Origin: Flammeovirgaceae bacterium UBA2786
Lineage (GTDB): Bacteria > Bacteroidota > Bacteroidia > Cytophagales > Cyclobacteriaceae
Reading direction: 5' to 3'
DNA length: 6,397 nt
NCBI GenBank assembly: GCA_002352225.1
Contig: DEIA01000034.1
Span: 75,278-81,674, forward strand
Both the position numbers and the translations under genes were made by a program. Below, piece by piece: positions 1 through 5,768 of this stretch. Position 1 is the first letter of the stretch. Every line of letters begins with the position of its first letter. Below the pieces are notes generated by a model that was not told the origin of the DNA, searched no databases, and worked only from the letters and a program-made list of their open reading frames with translations.

Positions 1-431
1 CCTTTTTCGCGCGCAAGCGAGGTGATTAATTCTCCGGCTACTACAAGTGTCTCTTTGTTAGCTAATGCTATGTTCTTTCCTGCTTCAATTGCTTTGATGG
101 TTGGTTTTAGTCCCGAATACCCTACCAATGCCGTTAGCACCAGGTCGATGGATTCCATTTGTACCACCGATGCAAGGGCATTTTCACCAGTAAATACTTT
201 AATATCTAATGGCAGCAAGACTGATTTTACTTTTTCGTATTGTGTATCATCAACAATAACTACCGCATTGGGCTTGAACTTTCGTGATTGTTCAATCAAT
301 AAATCTGCATTACGCTGAGCCGTAAGCACCTCCACTTCAAACACATCGGGGTGTGCTGCTATTACTTCCAGCGCTTGTGTGCCGATGGAGCCGGTAGAAC
401 CGAGGATTGCTATACGTTTCTTTGAAGACAA
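1..431 (-). CDS. dxr: 1-deoxy-D-xylulose 5-phosphate reductoisomerase, N-terminal part (cut by left edge)
   Basis: Dxr converts 1-deoxy-D-xylulose 5-phosphate to 2-C-methyl-D-erythritol 4-phosphate with NADPH and a divalent metal, the committed step of the cytoplasmic MEP isoprenoid pathway. 143 complete codons are present. The visible part is the Rossmann-like NADPH domain: the glycine-rich motif GSTGSIG at residues 11-17, then the family block TALVGYSGLKPT at about 100-111, and LANKET at 123-128, which contains the conserved Lys of the NADPH site. The metal-binding acidic residues and the C-terminal domain lie beyond the edge. No ATG exists in frame: an in-frame TAA lies at 455-453 and the protein family begins just before the KKRIAILG block, so the TTG at 431-429 is the best start. 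It lies 8 bases after the upstream hepT-like stop codon (TAATAA), so the gene is probably the next cistron of the GH3 operon. Identity is near certain; the start is less so. Confidence 0.93.
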   Translation of the reverse strand, partial: MSSKKRIAILGSTGSIGTQALEVIAAHPDVFEVEVLTAQRNADLLIEQSRKFKPNAVVIVDDTQYEKVKSVLLPLDIKVFTGENALASVVQMESIDLVLTALVGYSGLKPTIKAIEAGKNIALANKETLVVAGELITSLAREK

Positions 432-439
432 CCTGTTTA

Positions 440-769
440 TTAATTCAATAGTTTAGAGAAAGCTTGCTTTAATTCCGGCAGATCACGTTGTATAACATTC
501 CAAACTGTCTCAACATCAATAACAAAGTACTCATGCACTACCTTGTTCCGCATCCCTACAATTTGTTTCCACTCAATGTGGGTGAATTTCTTCTTGAAGT
601 CATCAGGAACGTTCTTTGCAGCCTCACCAATCAAAATAATATTTCTTATCACAGCATCCTGAACCAGGAAATTCTCCTCAAAATCTGATTGGTTGAACTC
701 CTTTGTGTACCCCTCAATTTTAGCAATTGCATCAAGTATATGCCTGACCAGTATAAGCGGATCTTTCAT
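440..769 (-). CDS. HepT-like HEPN/DUF86 protein, putative toxin of a type VII toxin-antitoxin pair
   Basis: This is a 109-residue, mostly helical protein of the HepT (DUF86, HEPN) family. It carries the family motif RX4HXY as R74, H79 and Y81 (RNKVVHEY). In the characterised Shewanella HepT/MntA pair, HepT is an RNase toxin, and the partner nucleotidyltransferase silences it by adding AMP to the Tyr of this motif. All three residues are intact here, so an active, AMPylatable protein is plausible. The start codon ATG (769-767) overlaps the stop of the upstream nucleotidyltransferase as ATGA, which implies translational coupling, and two consecutive stops (TAATAA) end the frame just before dxr. 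The protein is somewhat shorter than the Shewanella HepT, as in many DUF86 members. Family assignment is strong from motif and context. Toxicity is inferred: many chromosomal MNT/HEPN pairs have no demonstrated toxic effect. Confidence 0.9.
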   Translation of the reverse strand: MKDPLILVRHILDAIAKIEGYTKEFNQSDFEENFLVQDAVIRNIILIGEAAKNVPDDFKKKFTHIEWKQIVGMRNKVVHEYFVIDVETVWNVIQRDLPELKQAFSKLLN

Positions 770-1056
770 TCAAAAATTATTTTCAAATCTTTATCTATAA
801 AAGGTTTGATATAGGGGTGCAGGGATTTCTCCGTAACCAGGTCAACCTGAATACCTAAAGCCTCAGTTAGATTTTGTTCAATTCCAACCAAATCAAGTAA
901 TGATGGCTTTAACGAATAATCCAGCGATATCAAGATGTCAAGATCACTATCCAATTTATTTTCGCTACGGGCATAAGAACCAAATACACCAATTCGAAAA
1001 GGACGAAGAGGTTTTAAATGGTCAATGATGATCTGTTTTTGACTGCTCGTGATCAT
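766..1056 (-). CDS. MntA-like minimal nucleotidyltransferase, putative antitoxin to the HepT-like protein
   Basis: This 96-residue protein of the minimal nucleotidyltransferase (MNT, polymerase beta-like) fold has the signature GSX10DXD: G26-S27, then D38 and D40 (SDLDI). A third likely metal-binding Asp is D72 in the strand GIQVDLV. All catalytic positions expected for nucleotide transfer are therefore present. In type VII toxin-antitoxin systems the MNT protein uses ATP to AMPylate its HEPN partner and neutralise it. Here the partner follows directly with a 4-base ATGA overlap (769-766). The ATG start (1056-1054) overlaps the stop of the GH3 gene in the same way, so expression is probably coupled to GH3 translation. 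No separate promoter is visible upstream because that sequence is GH3 coding DNA. The family call is firm; the antitoxin role is inferred from the pairing. Confidence 0.9.
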   Translation of the reverse strand: MITSSQKQIIIDHLKPLRPFRIGVFGSYARSENKLDSDLDILISLDYSLKPSLLDLVGIEQNLTEALGIQVDLVTEKSLHPYIKPFIDKDLKIIFE

Positions 1057-2549
1057 ACGGTAAATTTACCAATCTCATCGGCTATTTTCCTATCATTACT
1101 CAATCTGGGTACTTTATTTTGGCCGCCTAGTTTGCCTTGCGATTTCATATACTCAATAAATGAATTCCGCTTCAGTGCGGTAATTTTAAGTGTGCGCAAA
1201 ATATTTCCCTCTATCAAATCATCGTAATACACATTTAAGCTGCGCAACTGGTTATCTAACTCTAATGCAAATGCCTCAGTATCGTTTGGTGAGTTGGCAA
1301 ATTCAATCAGCCACTCGTGGTGCGGCATGCCTTCAGTTGGTGCCACATTGGGAGCAACAGTAAATTCAACCAATTCTACTTCCGGAAATTTCTCCACAGT
1401 AAACTTCATGGCCTTCTCAACTTCCTCACCAATCACGTGTTCGCCAAAAGCAGAAATAAAATGTTTGATTCTTCCTGAAACAACAATACGATATGGATCT
1501 TTTGAAACAAACTTCACCATATCGCCAATAGAATACCCCCACAAGCCTGCGTTGCTGTTAATGATCAACGCATAGTTTTTACCCAGTTCAACTTCTTCAA
1601 TTGAAAGCCGTGTTGGATTTTCGTTAAAGTATTCTTCGGCTGGAATAAATTCATAAAAAATACCGTTGTTCAGCAGCATGAGCATACCTTCTGTGTGTTG
1701 CGAATCCTGGTAGGCAATAAATCCTTCCGATGCCGGATAGGTTTCTATCGAATCAATTTTTTTTCCGATTGTATCGAACAACTTTGCCTTATACGGTTCA
1801 AAGTTTACACCGCCATATACAAACACCGAAAAATTGGGGAATACATCTTTAATTTTTTTACCTGTTCGGGCTACAATACGATCGAAATACATCTGTACCC
1901 AGGGTGGTATGCCCGAGATCAATGTCATATTTGCACGAAGCGTTTCATCAATTATTTTCTCCAGTTTTTCTTCCCAGTCTTCAATACAATTAGTGTTATA
2001 ACTGGGCTTTTGATTGGTGCGTAAAAAACCCGGCACCATATGATTGCTAATGCCTGACAACCGGCCTGTTTTTACACCTGCAATCTCATCTAACTCAGGA
2101 CTACCGGAAAGAAAAATGAGATTACCATCCAGAAAGGCCGACTTGCCGGTTTCATGTACATAACTCAATGTTGCATTACGGGCGCTGGTAAAATGTGTGG
2201 GTGCTGATTCTTTTGAAATAGGAATATACTTTGTACCCGAAGTAGTACCCGAAGTTTTGGCAAAATATGCCGGCTTTCCCGGCCATAATACATCGGGTTC
2301 GCCTATTAATACCTTTTCGATATAGGGCTTCATATCCTCATAGTCGCGAATGGGCACCTGCTTTTTAAAGTCGCTATGTGTTTTAATGGCCCCAAAACCA
2401 TGATTTCGTCCAAATTGGGTTGGTTGCGCTGCAAAAATCAGTTGTTCGAGGGTTTGTATCTGATAATAACCTGGTTTTGAAGCCCATTTTCTGGTTTGGC
2501 CGGCAATGTAATTTGCAAACGGCCTGGCGAGCACTGAACGAATACCCAT
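1053..2549 (-). CDS. GH3-family acyl-adenylate-forming enzyme (bacterial homologue of plant GH3 auxin-conjugating proteins)
   Basis: A 498-residue member of the GH3 branch of the ANL (firefly luciferase-like) superfamily. Plant members adenylate a carboxylic acid such as auxin or jasmonate and join it to an amino acid; the substrates of the bacterial versions are not established. Three nucleotide-binding motifs are visible (numbering from the ATG): the phosphate loop TSGTTSGTK at 99-107, YPASE at about 271-275, and YSIGD at 339-343 (the YxxGD motif). The C-terminal part carries the SGRIKHFISAFGEHV block at about 358-372, typical of the hinge and mobile domain. The length suits bacterial members and is shorter than the roughly 600 residues of plant ones. 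I chose the ATG at 2549-2547: an upstream in-frame TTG (2558-2556) lies inside a consensus -7 promoter box, and the family begins MGIRSVL-like. The gene heads the operon with the MntA/HepT pair and dxr, overlapping mntA by 4 bases. No membrane segment or signal peptide is seen. Confidence 0.9.
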   Translation of the reverse strand: MGIRSVLARPFANYIAGQTRKWASKPGYYQIQTLEQLIFAAQPTQFGRNHGFGAIKTHSDFKKQVPIRDYEDMKPYIEKVLIGEPDVLWPGKPAYFAKTSGTTSGTKYIPISKESAPTHFTSARNATLSYVHETGKSAFLDGNLIFLSGSPELDEIAGVKTGRLSGISNHMVPGFLRTNQKPSYNTNCIEDWEEKLEKIIDETLRANMTLISGIPPWVQMYFDRIVARTGKKIKDVFPNFSVFVYGGVNFEPYKAKLFDTIGKKIDSIETYPASEGFIAYQDSQHTEGMLMLLNNGIFYEFIPAEEYFNENPTRLSIEEVELGKNYALIINSNAGLWGYSIGDMVKFVSKDPYRIVVSGRIKHFISAFGEHVIGEEVEKAMKFTVEKFPEVELVEFTVAPNVAPTEGMPHHEWLIEFANSPNDTEAFALELDNQLRSLNVYYDDLIEGNILRTLKITALKRNSFIEYMKSQGKLGGQNKVPRLSNDRKIADEIGKFTV

Positions 2550-2555
2550 AGACTG

Positions 2556-2586
2556 CAAAAATACGTTTATCCGCTACAGGTTCAAA
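2556..2586 (-). promoter_or_regulatory. Bacteroidota-type promoter of the GH3 operon
   Basis: On the minus strand, TTTG (2586-2583) is followed by exactly 19 bases and then TATTTTTG (2563-2556). This is a full match to the Bacteroidota housekeeping promoter pattern TTTG-N19-TAnnTTTG. The last base of the -7 box lies only six bases before the GH3 ATG at 2549, so transcription would start at or within a few bases of the start codon, giving a leaderless or near-leaderless mRNA. The match is seen directly; activity and start site are inferred. Confidence 0.6.
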
Positions 2587-2601
2587 CAACTGACAAACCT
2601 T

Positions 2602-2699
2602 CCGGTTTTTTAATTGGGATAATTTTTGTTTTAACACTTCTCAACTTTACTCCGTTAAGAAACATCTCACAATTTGTTTCGTTGGATTTAAAAAACCGG
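2602..2699. repeat. 12-bp perfect inverted repeat spanning the htrA upstream region
   Basis: The left arm CCGGTTTTTTAA (2602-2613) and right arm TTAAAAAACCGG (2688-2699) are exact reverse complements separated by 74 bases. The right arm ends three bases before the protease ATG (2703) and is part of the 10-bp perfect palindrome AAACCGGTTT (2693-2702) that directly abuts that start codon. If transcription starts upstream of the left arm, pairing of the arms would sequester the translation start region. Alternatively, the arms could be paired protein sites. Weak candidate -7 elements for htrA lie between them (TAATTTTTG at 2620-2628 and ACAATTTG at 2669-2676, the latter 19 bases after a TTTA); neither is a good consensus match. 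Confidence 0.5.
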
Positions 2700-2702
2700 T
2701 TT

Positions 2703-4133
2703 ATGAACACATTAAAGACGATTGCAATTGGTTTTATTTCGGGACTGGCTGGCGCCTACGTACTTTTCTCTTACCAGCAGGAAAAGATTACACGCGAACA
2801 ACATCAGAACCAATTTCAGGTAAGCAATTATACTCCTGCCGAAACCTACAGGCCTAACATTGTTCAACCAACCGAATCAATAAATACAGCCGAAGGTGTT
2901 GATTTTAGTTATGCGGCCACAAAAGCAACTCCCAGTGTAGTTTATATTAACAGTATTTCGCAAGGACGTTCTTATAACTCATGGGATTGGTTCTTTGGCA
3001 GCAGTGGGCCTCAAACCCAGGTAAGCAGTGGCTCGGGGGTTATCTTTTCAGCCGATGGCTACATTGTTACCAACAACCATGTTATTGAGTCGGCTGAAAA
3101 AATTCAGGTTTTGTATAACAAAAAACAATATGAAGCTGAATTGATTGGCACCGATCCATCTACAGATCTGGCTGTATTAAAAATAAAAGAAAGCAACCTG
3201 CCGGCTATTACATTAGGCAGCTCCAAAAACCTTTTGGTTGGCGAATGGGTAATTGCCGTGGGTAATCCATTCTCTCTTTCTTCTACGGTTACGGTGGGTG
3301 TAGTAAGTGCCAAAGGGCGCAAGATTAATATTGTGGATGATCGTTTTCCAATTGAATCATTCATTCAAACCGATGCTGCCATTAACCCGGGCAATAGTGG
3401 TGGAGCACTGGTGAATAAAAACGGAGAGTTGGTGGGTATTAACACAGCCATTCTTTCGCGCACAGGATCGTATACAGGTTATGCCTTTGCTGTGCCAATT
3501 GATATTGTAAAAAAATCGGTGGAAGATCTGATTAAATATGGCACACCTCAAAAAGCCATTTTTGGCGGCAATGTAGTAGAACACGATTACAGCAACGCCC
3601 ATAAATTCGGGTTGAGTGAAAATGTGAAAGAGTATAAAGGCGTAATTGTTGGCAAGGTAGAACGTACCGGTGCAGCTGTTGCCGCAGGGTTACAAGAGGG
3701 CGATGTGATTACAAAAATCAACAACGTTGAGATTAACAGTGAAAGCGCCTTTGAAGAAGAATTAGCTTACCGTTATCCGGGAGATAAAATTAATATTACC
3801 TACGTACGGAATAATAAACCTAACACAACAACTCTTACTTTACTGAATAAGAATGGAGACACGAACGTAATTAAACGGGTTATCTATACGGATGCCACGT
3901 TAGGGGCCAGCCTGGAAGCTGTAGATTATGGAGTTAAAGTCTTTAATATTACAGAAGGCCTGTTTAAGCGCCTTCAAATACCCGAGAATTATACAATCAT
4001 GCAGATTAACCGCAGGCAGGTAAAAAATCCGCAAGACGTTAGCGAGTTCTTTACTAACTATAAGGGGCGAGTGTACCTTTACGGATTAAACGGCTCTAAA
4101 CAACAAGTACAGTTGCAATTCTATTTACAATAG
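2703..4133 (+). CDS. HtrA/Deg-family envelope serine protease (Do-like), trypsin domain plus two PDZ domains
   Basis: This 476-residue periplasmic protein-quality-control protease/chaperone cleaves misfolded envelope proteins as an oligomer. From the ATG, residues 5-24 are a hydrophobic segment after an N-terminal Lys, serving as a signal peptide or membrane anchor. A linker follows, then the trypsin-like domain at about 65-275. The catalytic triad is intact: H126 in TNNHVI, D155 in TDLAVLK, and S232 in NPGNSGGALV. PDZ1 spans about 285-380, with the ligand loop near IFGG and the block GLQEGDVITKINNVEI. PDZ2 spans about 395-476 and is more divergent but keeps QINRRQVKNPQDV. An in-frame TTG at 2682 would add seven residues (MDLKNRF); the ATG at 2703 fits better because the signal segment follows at once. 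The gene is divergent from the GH3 operon and convergent with dnaA. No upstream regulator or two-component gene lies nearby to indicate how it is induced. The symbol could be degP, degQ or htrA; the sequence does not decide. Confidence 0.95.
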   Translation: MNTLKTIAIGFISGLAGAYVLFSYQQEKITREQHQNQFQVSNYTPAETYRPNIVQPTESINTAEGVDFSYAATKATPSVVYINSISQGRSYNSWDWFFGSSGPQTQVSSGSGVIFSADGYIVTNNHVIESAEKIQVLYNKKQYEAELIGTDPSTDLAVLKIKESNLPAITLGSSKNLLVGEWVIAVGNPFSLSSTVTVGVVSAKGRKINIVDDRFPIESFIQTDAAINPGNSGGALVNKNGELVGINTAILSRTGSYTGYAFAVPIDIVKKSVEDLIKYGTPQKAIFGGNVVEHDYSNAHKFGLSENVKEYKGVIVGKVERTGAAVAAGLQEGDVITKINNVEINSESAFEEELAYRYPGDKINITYVRNNKPNTTTLTLLNKNGDTNVIKRVIYTDATLGASLEAVDYGVKVFNITEGLFKRLQIPENYTIMQINRRQVKNPQDVSEFFTNYKGRVYLYGLNGSKQQVQLQFYLQ

Positions 4134-4135
4134 AA
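4119..4135. terminator. Short stem-loop over the htrA stop codon, weak candidate terminator
   Basis: TTCTATT (4119-4125) and AATAGAA (4129-4135) are perfect reverse complements with a 3-base loop, and the right arm includes the TAG stop. The stem is AT-rich and no T-run follows on either strand, so it does not look like a classical intrinsic terminator. It is recorded because it is the only symmetric element at the htrA/dnaA convergence. Confidence 0.2.
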
Positions 4136-4136
4136 C

Positions 4137-5564
4137 TCAGGCCGTCATACGTTGTTTAAATTTCTTGGTGAGGTCTTCAACACTGTTTTTGAAATTCACA
4201 TCTGTCTTCATCATATCCTCAACCGATTCGAGGGCATGAATAACCGTGCTGTGATCGCGACCACCAAAGTTTCCACCAATTAAAGCAAGTGTTAACTGTG
4301 TGTAACGTTTGCAGAAGTACATGGCTACCTGACGCGGTATTACAATTTCGCGCTTCTTCACCTTGCTCTTCATCTGGTCTAAGCTTACTTTAAAATAATC
4401 GGCTACGGTTTTCTGAATGTAATCCACGCTTACATCCGATTGGATTTCTTTTACAATGTTTTTAAGAACTTCTTTTGCCAATTCAAGATCAATATCTTTT
4501 TTAAGCAGTGTGGCATGAAACAATAACGAGTTCAGTACACCTTCCATATCGCGCAGGTTGGTATCTACGCTATACGCCAGGTATTCGGCTACTTCAGTAG
4601 GAATTTCAATTCCATCCGATTGCATTTTGTTATGAATAATGGCCAGCTTGGTTTCAAAGTCTGGTTCTTGCAAATCGGCTGTAAGGCCCCACTTAAATCG
4701 CGAAAGCAAACGCTCCTGAAATCCTTTCAGATCGCGGGGCGGGCAATCGCTCGTCATTATTATCTGTTTACCCGATTGATGTAATTGGTTAAAAATGTGA
4801 AAAAACATTTCTTGTGTTTTTTCGCGGCCAGCCAAAAACTGCACGTCATCCAGAATCAGTAAATCTACCTGCAGGTAGTAATTCTGAAATTCCTGAATTT
4901 TATGATTCTGAAGTGCATTCAAAAACTGGTTTGTGAAATCATTTTGATCTACATACAGTACAATTTTATCAGGCAGGTTTTTCTTTATTTCATTTCCAAT
5001 AGCCTGAACCAGGTGTGTTTTACCCACACCCACTCCTCCGTAAAGCATGAGAGGATTAAACGAAGTGGTTCCGGGTTTTTTGGCAACAGCAACTCCTGCC
5101 GAACGCGCCAGACGATTGCAATCCCCTTCAACAAAATTCAGAAAAGAGTATGCAGGATTTAATCTGGAATTAACGGTTTGTGGGTTAAGTGCCTTAAAGG
5201 AAAAGGGCGAATAATCTTCATGCATTCCGTTGGAGGTTTGCATTCCGTTACGTTTTACTCCATTACCATTAGGATAGTTAACAAATACAGGAGGGTTTTG
5301 TTGATTACCGCTATCTACCACTACAGAATACTCCAGGCGACCGTTAGGGCCTAATACCTGGTGGATAGCTTTCTTTAATACCGGCACGTAGTGTTCTTCA
5401 AGCCATTCGTAAAAAAACTGAGAAGGCACCTGAATGGTTAGCACATCATCGGTTGTGCGCACCGGGTTAATAGGTTTAAACCAGGTGTTGAAATTTTGTT
5501 CGTCCACTTCCTGACGAATTATCTCGAGACAATCACTCCAAACAGTTATAGAATCAACTACCAT
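4137..5564 (-). CDS. dnaA: Chromosomal replication initiator protein DnaA
   Basis: DnaA binds DnaA boxes at the origin, oligomerises with ATP, melts the duplex and helps load the replicative helicase. All four domains are present in 475 residues. Domain I (about 1-85) includes the conserved W-x2-C-L start and FNTWFKPI. The variable linker, domain II, is about 86-135 and is rich in Asn/Gly. Domain III is the AAA+ ATPase, with Walker A GGVGVGKTH at 176-184, Walker B LLILDD at 235-240, sensor I near 268-273 (IIMTSD), arginine finger region ERLLSRF at 284-290, and sensor II Arg at R338 in TNLRDMEG. Domain IV ends with the DNA-binding signature GGNFGGRDHSTVIHA at 430-444. The ATG at 5564-5562 is the first Met after upstream stops and matches the family's N-terminus. 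The gene converges on htrA with 3 bases between the stops and diverges from the mutase gene. No truncation or missing key residue is seen. Confidence 0.98.
   Translation of the reverse strand: MVVDSITVWSDCLEIIRQEVDEQNFNTWFKPINPVRTTDDVLTIQVPSQFFYEWLEEHYVPVLKKAIHQVLGPNGRLEYSVVVDSGNQQNPPVFVNYPNGNGVKRNGMQTSNGMHEDYSPFSFKALNPQTVNSRLNPAYSFLNFVEGDCNRLARSAGVAVAKKPGTTSFNPLMLYGGVGVGKTHLVQAIGNEIKKNLPDKIVLYVDQNDFTNQFLNALQNHKIQEFQNYYLQVDLLILDDVQFLAGREKTQEMFFHIFNQLHQSGKQIIMTSDCPPRDLKGFQERLLSRFKWGLTADLQEPDFETKLAIIHNKMQSDGIEIPTEVAEYLAYSVDTNLRDMEGVLNSLLFHATLLKKDIDLELAKEVLKNIVKEIQSDVSVDYIQKTVADYFKVSLDQMKSKVKKREIVIPRQVAMYFCKRYTQLTLALIGGNFGGRDHSTVIHALESVEDMMKTDVNFKNSVEDLTKKFKQRMTA
5221..5249. repeat. 11-bp tandem-like direct repeat in the dnaA linker
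   Basis: TGCATTCCGTT occurs at 5221-5231 and again at 5239-5249, an 18-base period equal to six codons. On the coding (minus) strand it encodes NGM twice (residues 106-108 and 112-114) within the poorly conserved domain II linker. It looks like a small in-frame duplication with no expected effect on function. Confidence 0.6.
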
Positions 5565-5589
5565 TTATTAGCTAGCGGTTTGAATGAAT

Positions 5590-5610
5590 TTCCTTATTTT
5601 TTCTAAGGAA
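5590..5610 (-). promoter_or_regulatory. Hairpin in the predicted dnaA 5' leader
   Basis: TTCCTTA (5590-5596) and TAAGGAA (5604-5610) form a perfect 7-bp stem with a 7-base loop that reads GAAAAAA on the dnaA mRNA strand. The stem ends 25 bases before the dnaA ATG. It could shape leader stability or be a protein-binding site. On the plus strand no T-run follows, so a terminator role is unlikely. The symmetry is seen directly; the function is unknown. Confidence 0.4.
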
Positions 5611-5640
5611 GGGAGACAAAGGTGTAAAAAAAATAAAGAA

Positions 5641-5672
5641 CAAAAAATAAAATCCATCTTGCCTTTTTCAAG
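5641..5672 (-). promoter_or_regulatory. Candidate dnaA promoter, near-consensus Bacteroidota type
   Basis: On the minus strand, CTTG (5672-5669) is followed by 19 bases and then TATTTTTTG (5649-5641). This resembles TTTG-N19-TAnnTTTG, with one substitution in the -33 element and one extra T inside the -7 element. It predicts a dnaA leader of about 70 bases carrying the hairpin at 5590-5610. The -33 element lies inside an arm of the inverted repeat at 5666-5701. Confidence 0.35.
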
Positions 5673-5701
5673 ATAAATTTTAAGGAGTTACACTCTTGAA
5701 A
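5666..5701. repeat. 8-bp inverted repeat TTTCAAGA / TCTTGAAA in the dnaA-mutase intergenic region
   Basis: TTTCAAGA (5666-5673) and TCTTGAAA (5694-5701) are perfect reverse complements separated by 20 bases. The core CTTGAA recurs in direct orientation at 5740-5745 and 5748-5753, and the latter belongs to the near-palindrome TTGAATTTCAA (5749-5759). The left arm covers the proposed dnaA -33 element. This spacing of symmetric half-sites suggests a regulator site, but AT-rich DNA yields such matches readily. Confidence 0.35.
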
Positions 5702-5712
5702 TTGACAAAAAA

Positions 5713-5743
5713 ATTGTTTTACTCACAACTATACCTCAACTTG
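5713..5743 (+). promoter_or_regulatory. Weak candidate promoter of the methylmalonyl-CoA mutase gene
   Basis: ATTG (5713-5716), exactly 19 bases, then TCAACTTG (5736-5743) approximates TTTG-N19-TAnnTTTG, with one mismatch in the -33 box and two in the -7 box. It would give a leader of roughly 20 bases before the ATG at 5769. The spacing is right but the sequence match is poor. Confidence 0.2.
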
Positions 5744-5768
5744 AAACCTTGAATTTCAATCAGATTCA

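Noticed and set aside
1388..1397. TTCTCCACA, one mismatch from a DnaA box
   Set aside because: It is a single site inside the GH3 coding sequence, far from dnaA, and expected by chance.
1695..2024. 109-codon plus-strand open frame antisense to GH3
   Set aside because: It is fully contained in the GH3 gene on the other strand, with Cys/Tyr/Ile-rich composition typical of shadow frames.
2550..2558. TTG at 2558 as GH3 start, adding three residues
   Set aside because: The codon is part of the -7 promoter box and would probably not be transcribed. The ATG at 2549 matches the family N-terminus.
2383..2637. 84-codon open frame on the minus strand from a GTG, overlapping the GH3 start
   Set aside because: Most of it lies out of frame inside the well-supported GH3 gene, and it crosses the GH3 promoter. 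Its sequence resembles no family I recognise.
2682..2702. TTG at 2682 as the htrA start, adding seven residues
   Set aside because: The ATG at 2703 begins a normal signal-anchor sequence, and the extra residues overlap the inverted-repeat arm.
5702..5735. E. coli-like sigma-70 promoter beginning TTGACA at 5702
   Set aside because: The -35 match is perfect but no acceptable -10 box lies 16-18 bases downstream (the nearest TATACC is 22 bases away), and Bacteroidota use a different promoter pattern.
5565..5768. Possible replication origin (oriC) next to dnaA
   Set aside because: The region is AT-rich, but I find only degenerate single matches to DnaA boxes (TTTTACACC on the minus strand at 5629-5621; TTACTCACA at 5719-5727) and no cluster of good boxes. 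A GC-skew plot of the whole genome would be needed.
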